Shown here: piece by piece, positions 9,101 to 17,367 of the stretch
Numbering within the stretch: position 1 is the stretch's first letter
Layout of the letters: each line of letters opens with the position of its first letter
The notes under the pieces: generated by a model
The model's input: only the letters and a program-made list of their open reading frames with translations
Database searches by the model: none
Told to the model about the DNA's origin: nothing
Source: Variovorax flavidus
GTDB taxonomy: Bacteria > Pseudomonadota > Gammaproteobacteria > Burkholderiales > Burkholderiaceae_C
Assembly: GCF_030317145.1 (NCBI RefSeq)
Contig: NZ_JASZYE010000005.1
Coordinates: 248,001-312,000, forward strand
DNA: 64,000 bases
Direction: 5' to 3'
Program-made: the position numbers and the translations under genes

Positions 9101-12100
9101 TCGGCGACGGGTTCGGCCGGCGCTTCCTCGATCGCTTCCGCGACGGGCTCGACGGCTTCGGGCTCGGGCTCGATCGCGACGGCGGCTTCGGCCGGCGCTT
9201 CCGGCTCGACCGGGCTTTCCGGCGCCAGCGTCAGTTCGAAAGCGAGTTCTTCCGCAGGCGCAGGAAGCTCGGCCGGCGCGGGTGCGGGCACCTCGAACAT
9301 GGCTTCGATTTCGGCATCCGTTGCGGGTGTCTGCGCTGGAATGGCTTCCGGCACCTGCGGCTGCACGGCACGCGCCGCGAGCGAAGGCTCGAGCGAGGTG
9401 TGTGCGGTCTCCAGGAAATCGACGTCCTCGAGTTCGACCATCACCTCCGGATCTTGCGGCGCCGGCGGCTTGGCATCGAAATCGAGGAAGTCCGTCGATG
9501 CGAAACCGTCGTCACCAGCGGGCTCGTCTTCGCGCCGGAGTTCCGGCTCGGCTTCCTGATGCTTCTCGGGCTCGTGGAGACCCGACCAGACGGTGGTCAC
9601 CTCGGTCTTCGGTGCGTCGGGTTGCGCCTCCTCGACCGGCGCTTCGAAAGCGACGGGCTCGGAATCCAGATCCAGATCGGGAAGATCCGGCATCTCCGGA
9701 AGCGGCAGCGGTTCGACCGGCGCCGGTGGCGCTTCGATGGCGGATTCCGCTGCGATGTGACGGGCGGCGGCCACCAGGGTGCTGGCGTCGGCGACGGGGG
9801 CTGGCGCCAGCGGTTCACCGGTGCGCAGGGCCTCGGCGATGGCGCGGAACGGCGCCGATTGCCAGGTGTGCGGTTCACCGGCGGCAATGGCTTCGACCCA
9901 TTTCGCGAAGTCCTGCAGCGACGTGCGCGTGCCGGCGAGCAATTCGGGTGTGGCGGGGCGCTGGTCGGCGAGCCAGGTATTCAGCACCTGCTCGAAAGAC
10001 CAGGCGGCTTCGCCGAAGTCCATGAGCCCGACCATGCGGGCACTGCCCTTGAGCGTGTGGAACGCACGGCGCAGCACGGTGAGTTCGCCGCTGTCGTCCG
10101 GACGCGAACCGAGCGCGGACACGGCAGCGAGGCCGTTGTGCAGCACTTCGCGCGCTTCGTCCAGGAAGATGTTCTGGAGGTCGTCTTCCTCGAGTTCCGT
10201 CACCTCGGTGTCGGGCAATGCTTCCAGCGGCGCCGGGCCGGTGATCTTGGCGGTCCAGCTGGCCGTGGCGCGGCTGAATTCCTCGATCGGCGACGGCGGC
10301 GTCTTGCGCGTGCCCGGCCCTGCCAGCGCGGCGAGCTTGGCCGCGATCTGCGCATCGACTTCCTCGACGCTCAGCACCGTGTCGGTGACGGCCACCGGCC
10401 CGGAAGCCGACGCGAACGACACCGGCGCAACGGCCTCGGGCAGGCTGGCATCGCTGGCCTGGCGACCCATGAGGGGCTTGAGCTCGCCGAGCTCTTCATC
10501 GAATACGAACAGCCGCTTGGCGAGCGCAGGCTGGTAGCTGAGCATGTCGATCAGGAAGCCGAGCGCGCCCAGGTTGTTGCCGAGCGAATCGAAGGCCTGG
10601 ATCTGATTGGCGGGAGACTCCTCCGCCAGCAACTGGTCGACGTTCTCGCGCATGCGCTGCACGGTCTGGGCCGCCTGGTCCAGTCCGAGGACCGAGAACA
10701 CGCCGCGCATCTGCAGCAGCTGGCTCGGCACGGTACGCAGCAAGCCCTTTTCGGCAGGCCGGCGGAAAAACTGGTCGAGCGACTTTTCGAGTTCGCTCAG
10801 GTGGCTGCGCAGTTCGCCGACCACGGTGCCCATCGTCTGGCGATCGCTCACGCGGCGGTAGAGCTCCTCCATCCACGGCTCGAGCGGCTCCGAGCGGCCG
10901 CCTTCGCGTGCGCGCTCGATCCGGCCGGCGAGTTGAACGGTGCGAGCCGTCAGCTGGCGATCGTGCGGGTCCAGATCTTCGAAAGCCGCTTCCAGATACA
11001 GGACGGAGGTCGCGACTTCCATCGCGAGTTCGGTCGCAGGCGGCTTGCCGGAGCGCAGCGACGCGTCGACCGCGTTGTTCAGCGCCTGCACCATCGGCAT
11101 GCTCGGCGGATGCAGCTTCTGCAGCGATTCACCCAGCTGCGCGAAGGTATCGGCCACCTGCCGCGTGCGGTTCACGTCGCCGCCCGAGAGCGCCGACCAC
11201 ATTTCCTTCGCGGCCTCGATGCGCTTGCGCGCCTGCGCGAGCACCACCGGGTCGAAGCGGCCGAACTGCTCGATCGTGTAGTCGACGGTCTGCTCGTTCG
11301 CGACGCCCCAGGCGACGCGAACGGCGCGCAGCGTGGCAGCCTCGTCGCGCGAGCCGGGGACGGCCTGCGCGCAGAAGAACAACAGATCCTGGCCCAGGCG
11401 GTCGGAGACGGTGTTGTCGCCGCGCGCCAGGGTCGCGTACTGCAGCAGCACGCGAGATGCGGCGCGCTTCACGTGCGAGTCGGTCGGAATCAGCGCCAGC
11501 GCCAGTGCCTCGAAGAAGCCTGCAGCGAGCGTCCAGAAACTGGCGACCCGAGGAACCGATGCGCCACGGCCGAGCCCCAGGCACAGTGCCTGCAGACGGC
11601 GGGCAGCATGGTCGTCGCCGCTCTTGACGACCTTGAGCACTTCGCGGTCGAGCTTCGAGCGGACGGCCGGGTCATACACCAGCGCGGTCTGGGTAGGCGC
11701 GGGTTTGATCTCGACCCAGCGCCAGGTCATGCTCCACAGGTCGGCGGGGTGGACCCGTTCATTGCCGACCAGTTCGAGCACTTCGCGGTACTGCGGGAAG
11801 AGCGCGACCGACGAGACCGTCTTGCCCGAGATCAGCGCATTCAGGAAGTCAGCGACGGCAAAACCCGCGCGGTCGATCTTCTGGACCGCGGAGTCGGTGC
11901 AGCGCAGCGGTTCCGTGACGAAGCTCTGGACCGCGAATTCCATGGCGCCCAGCACGAGTGCCGGTGCCGCATGGCCCACCATCTGCAGCGCGCCGACGGC
12001 CTGATGCAGTTGCTGCCGCGCGAGGCGCAGCGGCTGGGTGTCGATCTCTGAGCCCGGTGCGGCGGCGGCCGCGTCGCGGGCAAAGCGCCGCAACGTCTTG

Positions 12101-12240
12101 CCCACACCGTCGAGCGATTTCTGGATTTCTCCGAGCACCCAGGCCAACGGCCCAAGATCCTCGGTCGCCGGCGCGTTGCCGGCGGTATGGGCGGTGGCAG
12201 GGCTTTGGGTCGACACGTTGGGCGCTCGGCGTTCAGGCAA
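6118..12240 (-). CDS. pilL: Type IV pilus chemosensory hybrid histidine kinase PilL/ChpA (CheA-type)
   Basis: 2040 residues. The N-terminal third is a helical FimL/ChpA-like region. At least three histidine phosphotransfer-like motifs are visible: FHTLKGSARM near 727, HSLAGSS near 1130 and LHTLKGSARL near 1290. An Ala/Pro/Glu-rich linker fills roughly 850-1080. Then come the CheA dimerisation and ATPase region (HLLRNCVAHGIED near 1609, GRGIGMDVVRAEVA near 1705), a CheW-like domain and a C-terminal receiver domain (VVDDS near 1913, acceptor Asp in LSDIEMPRMDG near 1961). It should phosphorylate PilG and PilH in control of twitching motility. It is last in the pilG-H-I-J-L run, overlapping pilJ by 8 nt. 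Confidence 0.95.
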   Translation of the reverse strand: MPERRAPNVSTQSPATAHTAGNAPATEDLGPLAWVLGEIQKSLDGVGKTLRRFARDAAAAAPGSEIDTQPLRLARQQLHQAVGALQMVGHAAPALVLGAMEFAVQSFVTEPLRCTDSAVQKIDRAGFAVADFLNALISGKTVSSVALFPQYREVLELVGNERVHPADLWSMTWRWVEIKPAPTQTALVYDPAVRSKLDREVLKVVKSGDDHAARRLQALCLGLGRGASVPRVASFWTLAAGFFEALALALIPTDSHVKRAASRVLLQYATLARGDNTVSDRLGQDLLFFCAQAVPGSRDEAATLRAVRVAWGVANEQTVDYTIEQFGRFDPVVLAQARKRIEAAKEMWSALSGGDVNRTRQVADTFAQLGESLQKLHPPSMPMVQALNNAVDASLRSGKPPATELAMEVATSVLYLEAAFEDLDPHDRQLTARTVQLAGRIERAREGGRSEPLEPWMEELYRRVSDRQTMGTVVGELRSHLSELEKSLDQFFRRPAEKGLLRTVPSQLLQMRGVFSVLGLDQAAQTVQRMRENVDQLLAEESPANQIQAFDSLGNNLGALGFLIDMLSYQPALAKRLFVFDEELGELKPLMGRQASDASLPEAVAPVSFASASGPVAVTDTVLSVEEVDAQIAAKLAALAGPGTRKTPPSPIEEFSRATASWTAKITGPAPLEALPDTEVTELEEDDLQNIFLDEAREVLHNGLAAVSALGSRPDDSGELTVLRRAFHTLKGSARMVGLMDFGEAAWSFEQVLNTWLADQRPATPELLAGTRTSLQDFAKWVEAIAAGEPHTWQSAPFRAIAEALRTGEPLAPAPVADASTLVAAARHIAAESAIEAPPAPVEPLPLPEMPDLPDLDLDSEPVAFEAPVEEAQPDAPKTEVTTVWSGLHEPEKHQEAEPELRREDEPAGDDGFASTDFLDFDAKPPAPQDPEVMVELEDVDFLETAHTSLEPSLAARAVQPQVPEAIPAQTPATDAEIEAMFEVPAPAPAELPAPAEELAFELTLAPESPVEPEAPAEAAVAIEPEPEAVEPVAEAIEEAPAEPVAEAAEPPAPAAPIEVEADAEAERPAAAAPSAEEQVKVIGPLRIGIALYNVYLNEADEWSRQLATEVGEWALESHERVSDSMIGLAHSLAGSSATVGFQSLSSMARLFEAALQHLQMQGRGTPEQGVVLVVAAEELRRLLHQFAAGFLREPADETLQALREVAASQLPVEPVEGRLVTFHVPRDAMADVALDDSEDAVDVTDAVDVDLFPIFEEEAAELLPQLGAALREWSQHPEGTGARASTLRTLHTLKGSARLAGAMRLGERAHRMESDIEALGSEGADRQSIEQLLTRFDSLQATFDALRAADDAVQTELVQRAAAATAASTPVELPVAAVETPAGETEEAAPADEAIVERSAVAMPSPSALTPLRAISNQAVRIRTHLLDRLVAQAGEVIITRSRLEAELGQLRSSLGDLTGNLDRLRQQLRDIEVQAESQMQSRLAQAKDSQQGFDPLEFDRFTRVQELTRMMAESVNDVATVQRTLQKTVQATEDDLSAQARQTRELQRGLLRTRMVEFEGISDRLYRVVRQASKDTGKQVRLDITGGSIEMDRGVLDRMTPAFEHLLRNCVAHGIEDVAVREKAGKDSSGLIVIELHHEGNDVSVSFRDDGAGLNFERIAARAVTLGLIPEGKQLSPAEAAELIFQPGFSTAEQVSELAGRGIGMDVVRAEVAALGGRIETSSQPGQGTVFKLVLPLTTAVTHVVMLRAGATSIGVPSSLVELVLRAGASDLESAYLNQRYAFGGEQVPFYWAGALLQSSSGSERAPGKANTIVIVRSAAQRVALHVDEVLGNQEVVVKNLGPQLSRLPGMAAISVLASGAVALIYNPVALAAVHGEKARELQATRTRQTTRDVGGAEPAKQVPQSVPQVPLVLVVDDSITVRRVTQRLLQREGYRVSLAADGLQALERLQQERPAVVLSDIEMPRMDGFDLARNIRADESLADLPIIMITSRIAEKHHDHARALGVNHYLGKPYSEEELLRLVRSYTGVEVPVALVA

Positions 12241-14566
12241 TCTTGAAACGAGACACGGACTGACGCAGTTCCTCGGCCATGTGCGAGAGCTCGCGGACCT
12301 GTTGCGCGGTGGTACGCGTACCTTCGCCGGTCTGCTCGGTCACGGCAAAGATGTGCTGGATGTTGGCCGCCACGACGTTGGCCGAATCGGCTTCGCGGGA
12401 GGCGGACTGCGAGATCTGCTCGATCAGCTCGGCGAGTCGGCGCGACACGCGGTCGATCTCGGAGAGCGCGGTACCGGCGTTGTCGGAGAGCTTGGCCCCC
12501 TCGACCACACCCTGCGTGGAGCGTTCCATGGCGCCGACCGCATCCTGCGTGTCGGTCTGAATCGCCTTCACGAGTGCCGAGATCTGGCGCGTGGCGTCTG
12601 CGGAACGCTCGGCCAGTCGCTGCACTTCTTCCGCCACCACCGAGAAGCCGCGACCGGCTTCGCCAGCGGATGCCGCCTGGATGGCAGCGTTGAGCGCCAG
12701 CACGTTGGTCTGTTCGGTAATGTCCGAGATCAGTTCGGTGATTTCACCGATCTCCTGCGAGGATTCGCCGAGGCGCTTGATCCGCTTGGAGGTTTCCTGG
12801 ATCTGGTCGCGGATGGAGTTCATGCCGCCGATCGCGTTCTGCACGGCCTGCAGGCCCGACGAAGCGGCTTGCAGCGACTGGCGCGCCACCGTGGCCGATT
12901 CCTGCGCTTGCGAGGACACGCCGTTGATTCGCTCCGCCATCGTCAGCACCGACTGGCCGGTTTCGCGAATTTCGCGCAGCTGTTCGGTCGATGCGGCGAG
13001 CAGTTCGGTCGAGGTGCTTTCCACCTGCGACGTCGTTTGTGCCACGCGGGTTGCCGTGTTCTGCACGTTGCCCACCAGCAGGCGAAGTTCTTCCACCGTG
13101 TAGTTCACCGAGTCGGCGATGGCGCCCGTGATGTCCTCGGTCACGGTGGCTTCCTGCGTCAGGTCGCCTTCAGCGACGGTCTGCAGTTCGTTCATCAGGC
13201 GCAAGATCGCGGCCTGGTTGGCGGAGTTGACGCGGCTGGCGTCCTCGGAGACACGCTCGGCTTCGATGCGGTCACGTTCGGCGGCGGCGGCGCGTTCGCG
13301 GCCTTCGCGCACCTGCACGAAACCGATGGCGCCGGCGAGTGCCAGGGCGGCCAGCGACAGCACGAACAGCATCACGACCGTGCCGGCACCGAGGCCGGTG
13401 CGTGCGGAGAGCTTTTCCTGCAGGTCGCCGAGCGAGGTACGCAGCGGTTCGCTGTCGGCCAGGATGGCGGCCTGCGCTTCACGCGCTGCGACCAGGCCCT
13501 GGAGGTTGCCCAGGATGGCGCCGGCTTGCGTGCGCGTCTGTTCGTAGGTCTTCAGGATGGCGTCGAGCTGCTGACGCGTCTGGGCGTCGCGCGTGCCGGG
13601 CAGGCGCTGCTGGGCGCTGCCGTCGAGCAGGCCGCGCGTGACTTCCTGGAAGGTGTTCAGGTCCTTGCCGAGCAGGAACACCGCGTCGGGGCTCACGCCT
13701 TCGACCGTGAGGAACTCGTTGGCCGACTTGCCGATGCGCTGCGTCAGCATCACCAGCTGGCCGGCGGCGGAAATCTCGGGCAGGGTGGCGTTCTGCTGCA
13801 TCTTGAGCGAAGCCACGGTCTCGGTCATTTCGAGCAGGTCCGACGACTGGCGATTGATGTCGCGCAGCGCGTTGCCGACCTGCGTCAGGATTTGCTGCTG
13901 GGCCAGCACGGCCTTGGCACTCTTGTCGGCACGCTCGACCAGCGGCGTGATCTTGCCGAGTTCCAAGTCGTACTGGCTGCCCACGCGCTCCAGCTTGAGC
14001 GCGTCGTCACCGTTCGAGAGACCCTGCACGCGGCGCGTCAGGTCGTCCGAGCTGTCCTTGACTTCGGCGAAGGCCGCCACGTTGCCGACCAGCGCCTGGG
14101 ATACCGACTTGGCGAGGCGCTGCGACTGCATGAGCGACTGGCCGGTGGCAGCCACCTGTTGCGCGAGCCGTTCGGCGCGCAGGATGGCGGAGCCGGCGAC
14201 CAGCAGCAGCAACAGCACCACGCCCGCCAACGCCATCGCGAGAATCCGCTGCTGTCGAGCGGGGTTCGAGCGCTGCGAGCGTCGTGTGCGGGAGCTGCGC
14301 GCCGAGCCCGGCGCCGCGCCGGAAGCCTCTGCCTGGGCGGCTTGCTCCGGAGCCTGATCCGCAGCAGCGTCGACTGCGTCGGTACCGGCCGACAGGCCTG
14401 TCGGCTCGGGAGAGGCATCCCTACGTATAAGCACGGTCTTTTCCTCGGAATTCTGCAAGGTTTCGACATTGTCCAGCGTGAGGGCGGCGGCGCTATCGGC
14501 GCTCACTGACACGCTGCTGCCGCTCACGGGCAGGAATTTCTTGAACTTGTCGGCGATCGAGCTCAC
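12233..14566 (-). CDS. pilJ: Type IV pilus methyl-accepting chemotaxis protein PilJ
   Basis: 777 residues from the GTG at 14566, which has a GAAGG ribosome-binding site about 7 nt upstream; an ATG at 14596 is an alternative. A basic, low-complexity N-terminus leads into a first membrane segment (LALAGVV-type helix near residue 110), a periplasmic sensor built of PilJ-type repeats, a second membrane segment, HAMP, and the methyl-accepting domain. The signalling tip reads ITEQTNVLALNAAIQAAS. It senses surface or pilus signals and controls PilL through the CheW-like PilI. Confidence 0.94.
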   Translation of the reverse strand: MSSIADKFKKFLPVSGSSVSVSADSAAALTLDNVETLQNSEEKTVLIRRDASPEPTGLSAGTDAVDAAADQAPEQAAQAEASGAAPGSARSSRTRRSQRSNPARQQRILAMALAGVVLLLLLVAGSAILRAERLAQQVAATGQSLMQSQRLAKSVSQALVGNVAAFAEVKDSSDDLTRRVQGLSNGDDALKLERVGSQYDLELGKITPLVERADKSAKAVLAQQQILTQVGNALRDINRQSSDLLEMTETVASLKMQQNATLPEISAAGQLVMLTQRIGKSANEFLTVEGVSPDAVFLLGKDLNTFQEVTRGLLDGSAQQRLPGTRDAQTRQQLDAILKTYEQTRTQAGAILGNLQGLVAAREAQAAILADSEPLRTSLGDLQEKLSARTGLGAGTVVMLFVLSLAALALAGAIGFVQVREGRERAAAAERDRIEAERVSEDASRVNSANQAAILRLMNELQTVAEGDLTQEATVTEDITGAIADSVNYTVEELRLLVGNVQNTATRVAQTTSQVESTSTELLAASTEQLREIRETGQSVLTMAERINGVSSQAQESATVARQSLQAASSGLQAVQNAIGGMNSIRDQIQETSKRIKRLGESSQEIGEITELISDITEQTNVLALNAAIQAASAGEAGRGFSVVAEEVQRLAERSADATRQISALVKAIQTDTQDAVGAMERSTQGVVEGAKLSDNAGTALSEIDRVSRRLAELIEQISQSASREADSANVVAANIQHIFAVTEQTGEGTRTTAQQVRELSHMAEELRQSVSRFKIA

Positions 14567-14606
14567 GGTCGGTCCTTCAGGTTGTGGTCGGTGCAAGGCT
14601 GCCTGC

Positions 14607-15140
14607 TCAGGCGCCGATGCTCAAAAATTGGGGTTGCTGCGAAAGCGCCTGCAGGTTGATTTCCTGCCAGCGCCCTCCTGCCGCGTCGGTGTAGGCATGT
14701 CCGTGCCACGCGGGCGCATCGCTGGCCGGGGCCTGCGATGCAACGAAGGCGTCCACGCCGCGCAAGCCGACCAGCCGGTCGATCAGCAACGCGCAGTTGA
14801 CTTCGAGCATTTCATTGAGCGCAACCAGCCGGGACTGCGCGCGCGCCGTCTCGCTCACCACGGGCGCTGACGCCGCGCCGGAGGCGAAGGTCGAAAGCTG
14901 CACGACGCCGTACAGTCCGCCGCGCAGATTGGCAACGCCGAGAAACCAGGGCTCGGTGTAGGGCACGGGCTGCGGAGGCATCCAGGGAAAGATCTCGCCC
15001 GCGTGCCCCAGCGGGAACAGGTAATTCGATTCGCCCGCCTCCACGGCAAGCCACGATGCGGAAACGCCCGTGGTGCGCGCCGCCTGGAGGCGACTGGCGA
15101 GCCGGGACTGGAAAGCGCGGAGAGCGTCGCGGTTGGCCAT
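14607..15140 (-). CDS. pilI: CheW-like coupling protein PilI
   Basis: 177 residues. A CheW-type beta domain is recognisable by the VEAGESNYLFPLGHAGEI-like start and the LGVANLRGGLYGVVQL segment. It should bridge receptor PilJ and kinase PilL. It sits between pilH and pilJ on the same strand, with gaps of 19 and 40 nt, in the usual pilG-H-I-J-L order. N-terminal residues 1-25 are basic and helical, as in other PilI proteins. Confidence 0.9.
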   Translation of the reverse strand: MANRDALRAFQSRLASRLQAARTTGVSASWLAVEAGESNYLFPLGHAGEIFPWMPPQPVPYTEPWFLGVANLRGGLYGVVQLSTFASGAASAPVVSETARAQSRLVALNEMLEVNCALLIDRLVGLRGVDAFVASQAPASDAPAWHGHAYTDAAGGRWQEINLQALSQQPQFLSIGA

Positions 15141-15159
15141 GGATGAAGGACTTGCGCGA

Positions 15160-15525
15160 TCAGGCCAGGGCGCTGATCTTTGCCATCAGCTCGGCCGTGT
15201 TGACGGGCTTGACGATGTAGTCGCGGGCGCCTTGGCGCATGCCCCAGACGCGATCGGTTTCCTGGTTCTTGCTCGTGCACAGGATGATCGGCACCGCCGC
15301 ATATTGCGGATGGCGGGCGATGGCCCGCGTGAGCTGGAAGCCGTTCTGGCCGGGCATCACGACGTCCATCAGGATGAGGTCGGGCTGCTCTTCCTCGAGA
15401 CGACGCATGGCGTCGTCAGCGTTCTCGGCGGTCCTCACCGAGAAGCCATTTTTCTGGAGGAGGTCCGTCAGGAAGACCAGTTCGGTCTTCGAGTCGTCGA
15501 CCACGAGCACTTTGCGAATAGCCAT
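15160..15525 (-). CDS. pilH: Twitching motility response regulator PilH
   Basis: 121 residues, a stand-alone receiver domain with no output domain. The acidic pair is in KVLVVDDSKTE, the phospho-acceptor Asp in PDLILMDVVMPGQNG, the Thr/Ser switch in ILCTSK, and the conserved Lys in DYIVKPVNTAEL. In Pseudomonas PilH counters PilG, affecting pilus retraction and cAMP signalling. Its start abuts the pilG stop with no gap, so the two are translated together. Confidence 0.92.
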   Translation of the reverse strand: MAIRKVLVVDDSKTELVFLTDLLQKNGFSVRTAENADDAMRRLEEEQPDLILMDVVMPGQNGFQLTRAIARHPQYAAVPIILCTSKNQETDRVWGMRQGARDYIVKPVNTAELMAKISALA

Positions 15526-15921
15526 TTACTGCGCTTCCTGAACGATGCCGAACTGCTGGACGGCGTGGAGCAGCTGGTCTTTGGTGAAAGGTTTGGTGAG
15601 ATAGTCCTGCGACCCGACCATGCGGCCGCGCGCCTTGTCGAATACTCCGTCCTTCGACGAGAGCATCACGACCGGCACATTGGAAAAATGAGAGTTGCGC
15701 TTGATGATCGCGCAGGTCTGATAGCCGTCTAGACGAGGCATCAGGATGTCGCAAAAAATCAGGTGTGGCTTGTGGTCGTTGACCTTGGACAGCGCATCGA
15801 AGCCGTCCTCGGCCAGCAGGACTTCATGACCGCCCTGCTTGAGGAAGATCTCGGCGCTGCGCCGAATGGTGTTGCTGTCGTCAATGACAAGCACCTTGTA
15901 ACCGGATCCATTCGCGCTCAT
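15526..15921 (-). CDS. pilG: Twitching motility response regulator PilG
   Basis: 131 residues, a single receiver domain. Acidic pair in KVLVIDDSNTIRR, acceptor Asp in PHLIFCDILMPRLDGYQ, switch Ser in VVMLSSKDG and Lys in DYLTKPFTKDQLL. The ATG at 15921 has a GAGGAGC ribosome-binding site 7 nt upstream and was preferred over a GTG six bases earlier. It is the first chemosensory gene of the cluster, about 80 nt after the rubredoxin stop. Confidence 0.93.
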   Translation of the reverse strand: MSANGSGYKVLVIDDSNTIRRSAEIFLKQGGHEVLLAEDGFDALSKVNDHKPHLIFCDILMPRLDGYQTCAIIKRNSHFSNVPVVMLSSKDGVFDKARGRMVGSQDYLTKPFTKDQLLHAVQQFGIVQEAQ

Positions 15922-16001
15922 TCGCACCGCTCCTCTTGTGACACCTTGACGACCGCTGCGCTCCTCTCAGGAGCGCAGGAAGCGCGGCCCTATGCCATGC
16001 T

Positions 16002-16172
16002 TCAGATCTCAACCATTTCGAAGTCTTCCTTGCGCGCTCCACACTCGGGGCAGGTCCAGTTCATCGGAACATCGGCCCATGCCGTACCGGCAGCAATACC
16101 ATCTTCCGGCACGCCCACCGACTCGTCATAGATCCACCCACAAATCAGGCACATCCAGGTTTTCGTATTCAT
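16002..16172 (-). CDS. Rubredoxin
   Basis: 56 residues. Two iron-binding CxxCG knuckles are visible: C8-LI-C11-G and C41-PE-C44-G, around an aromatic core (W6, W13, Y15, W32, W39). This is a one-iron electron carrier of normal length. It lies on the strand of the pilG-H-I-J-L cluster, about 80 nt before pilG, and diverges from the thiD-like gene across a 110-nt AT-richer gap that must hold both promoters. Whether it is co-transcribed with the pil genes cannot be told. Its redox partner is not in this window. Confidence 0.95.
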   Translation of the reverse strand: MNTKTWMCLICGWIYDESVGVPEDGIAAGTAWADVPMNWTCPECGARKEDFEMVEI

Positions 16173-16282
16173 CGCAGCTTAAAGTCCCTGTTCATCAAAT
16201 GCAACGATCGTATCCAAACGTATCTCAAAATCCCGTGAGAATCGTCTCAGATATGCCACCATCTGGTGAGCCCTGATTGGGT

Positions 16283-17245
16283 ATGAACACTTCTTTACTA
16301 CCAACAGAGCACGATCACAAAGTGAGCGATCTTAACGACCCCTCGAACGACGAAGACACTGCAGAAAGCGATTTGAACCCGCCCTGCGTGCTGGTCTTCA
16401 ACGCCAGCGACCCGAGCGGCGCTGGCGGACTGGGCGGCGACGCGCTGGCCATGGCCTCGGTCGGGGCTCACATGCTGGCTGTCGTGACAGGCGCCTACGC
16501 ACGCGACACCGCGGAAATTTTCGATCACTTCGCGTTCGACGAGGAAGCCGTCGCCGAGCAGGCGCGCTCCATCCTCGAAGACGTGGAAGTCCAGCTCATC
16601 AAGATCGGCTTCGTGGGTTCCCCCGAAATCCTGAGTACCGTGGCCGAGACCGCGACCGACTACCCCGAAGTGCCCGTCGTCGCCTACATGCCCAACCTCT
16701 CGTGGTGGGAAGACAGCCAGATCGAGGCCTACCACGACGCGTTCCGCGAACTCGTGCTGCCGCAGACCACCGTCCTGGTCGGCAACCACAGCACGCTGTG
16801 GCGCTGGCTGCTTCCCGACTGGAGCGGTGAGCGCCCTCCGACCGCACGCGACATCGCGAAGGCCGCGGGCGAGTTCGGCGTGCCCTACACGCTGGTCACC
16901 GGTCTCGTGCTGCCCGACCAGTTCATCGACAACGTGCTGGCATCGCCGCAGTCGGTGCTCGCCAGCGAGAAGTACGAACGGCTGGACGCGGTGTTCGCGG
17001 GCGCCGGCGACACGCTGTCCGCAGCGCTCTCCGCGCTGCTCGCGAGCGGCACCGATCTCGTCGCCGCCACCAGCGAGGCGCTGAGTTACATGGACCGTTG
17101 CCTCGATGCGGGCTTCCGTCCCGGCATGGGCCATGTGCTGCCCGATCGGCTGTTCTGGGCGCAGTCCGAGGACGACGAGGACGAGGACAATGGCGACGCC
17201 TCTCCCACCGACTTTGCCTTGCCGCCGCACGACACGAGGCACTAG
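16283..17245 (+). CDS. thiD: Phosphomethylpyrimidine kinase-like protein (ThiD family)
   Basis: 320 residues of the ribokinase superfamily. The family start NASDPSGAGGLGGD (after an acidic N-terminal extension of about 35 residues) and the anion-hole segment GAGDTLSAAL match ThiD, which phosphorylates hydroxymethylpyrimidine in thiamine synthesis. The middle of the protein is acidic and less conserved, and the C-terminal tail is also acidic. The ATG at 16283 was chosen over an upstream TTG. No TPP riboswitch can be seen in the short leader. The neighbour downstream is hemL, separated by a repeat copy. Confidence 0.8.
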   Translation: MNTSLLPTEHDHKVSDLNDPSNDEDTAESDLNPPCVLVFNASDPSGAGGLGGDALAMASVGAHMLAVVTGAYARDTAEIFDHFAFDEEAVAEQARSILEDVEVQLIKIGFVGSPEILSTVAETATDYPEVPVVAYMPNLSWWEDSQIEAYHDAFRELVLPQTTVLVGNHSTLWRWLLPDWSGERPPTARDIAKAAGEFGVPYTLVTGLVLPDQFIDNVLASPQSVLASEKYERLDAVFAGAGDTLSAALSALLASGTDLVAATSEALSYMDRCLDAGFRPGMGHVLPDRLFWAQSEDDEDEDNGDASPTDFALPPHDTRH

Positions 17246-17340
17246 GCTCGCCCCCAGCCTGCGCGCACTGCGTGTCGCTTCGCCTACCCCCTACCGGGGG
17301 CAGGCCGGCCGCTACGGGCGGCCGGGTGCGGCGGCCCTCC
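17246..17340 (+). repeat. 3'-end-associated GC-rich repeat, copy 2
   Basis: It starts at the base after the thiD stop with GCTCGCCCCCAGCCTGCGCG and carries the TGTCGCTTCGCCTA arm (subtype B), followed by the CCCCCTACCGGGGG hairpin and a diverged second hairpin rich in GGCCGGCC. It separates thiD from hemL, two co-directional genes. Confidence 0.8.
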
Positions 17341-17367
17341 CAACTGAATACCGACAACCTCGACGCA

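Noticed and set aside
8245..12051. 1268-codon open frame opposite pilL on the plus strand
   Set aside because: It mirrors the codon periodicity of pilL in GC-rich DNA. Its translation is rich in Arg, His and Gly with no known domain, while pilL carries clear kinase motifs.
16173..16282. TPP riboswitch in front of the thiD-like gene
   Set aside because: The gap is too short and none of the conserved THI-box stretches is visible.
17098..17367. In-frame upstream extension of hemL
   Set aside because: It passes through the end of thiD and a repeat copy; the start at 17368 gives the normal family length.
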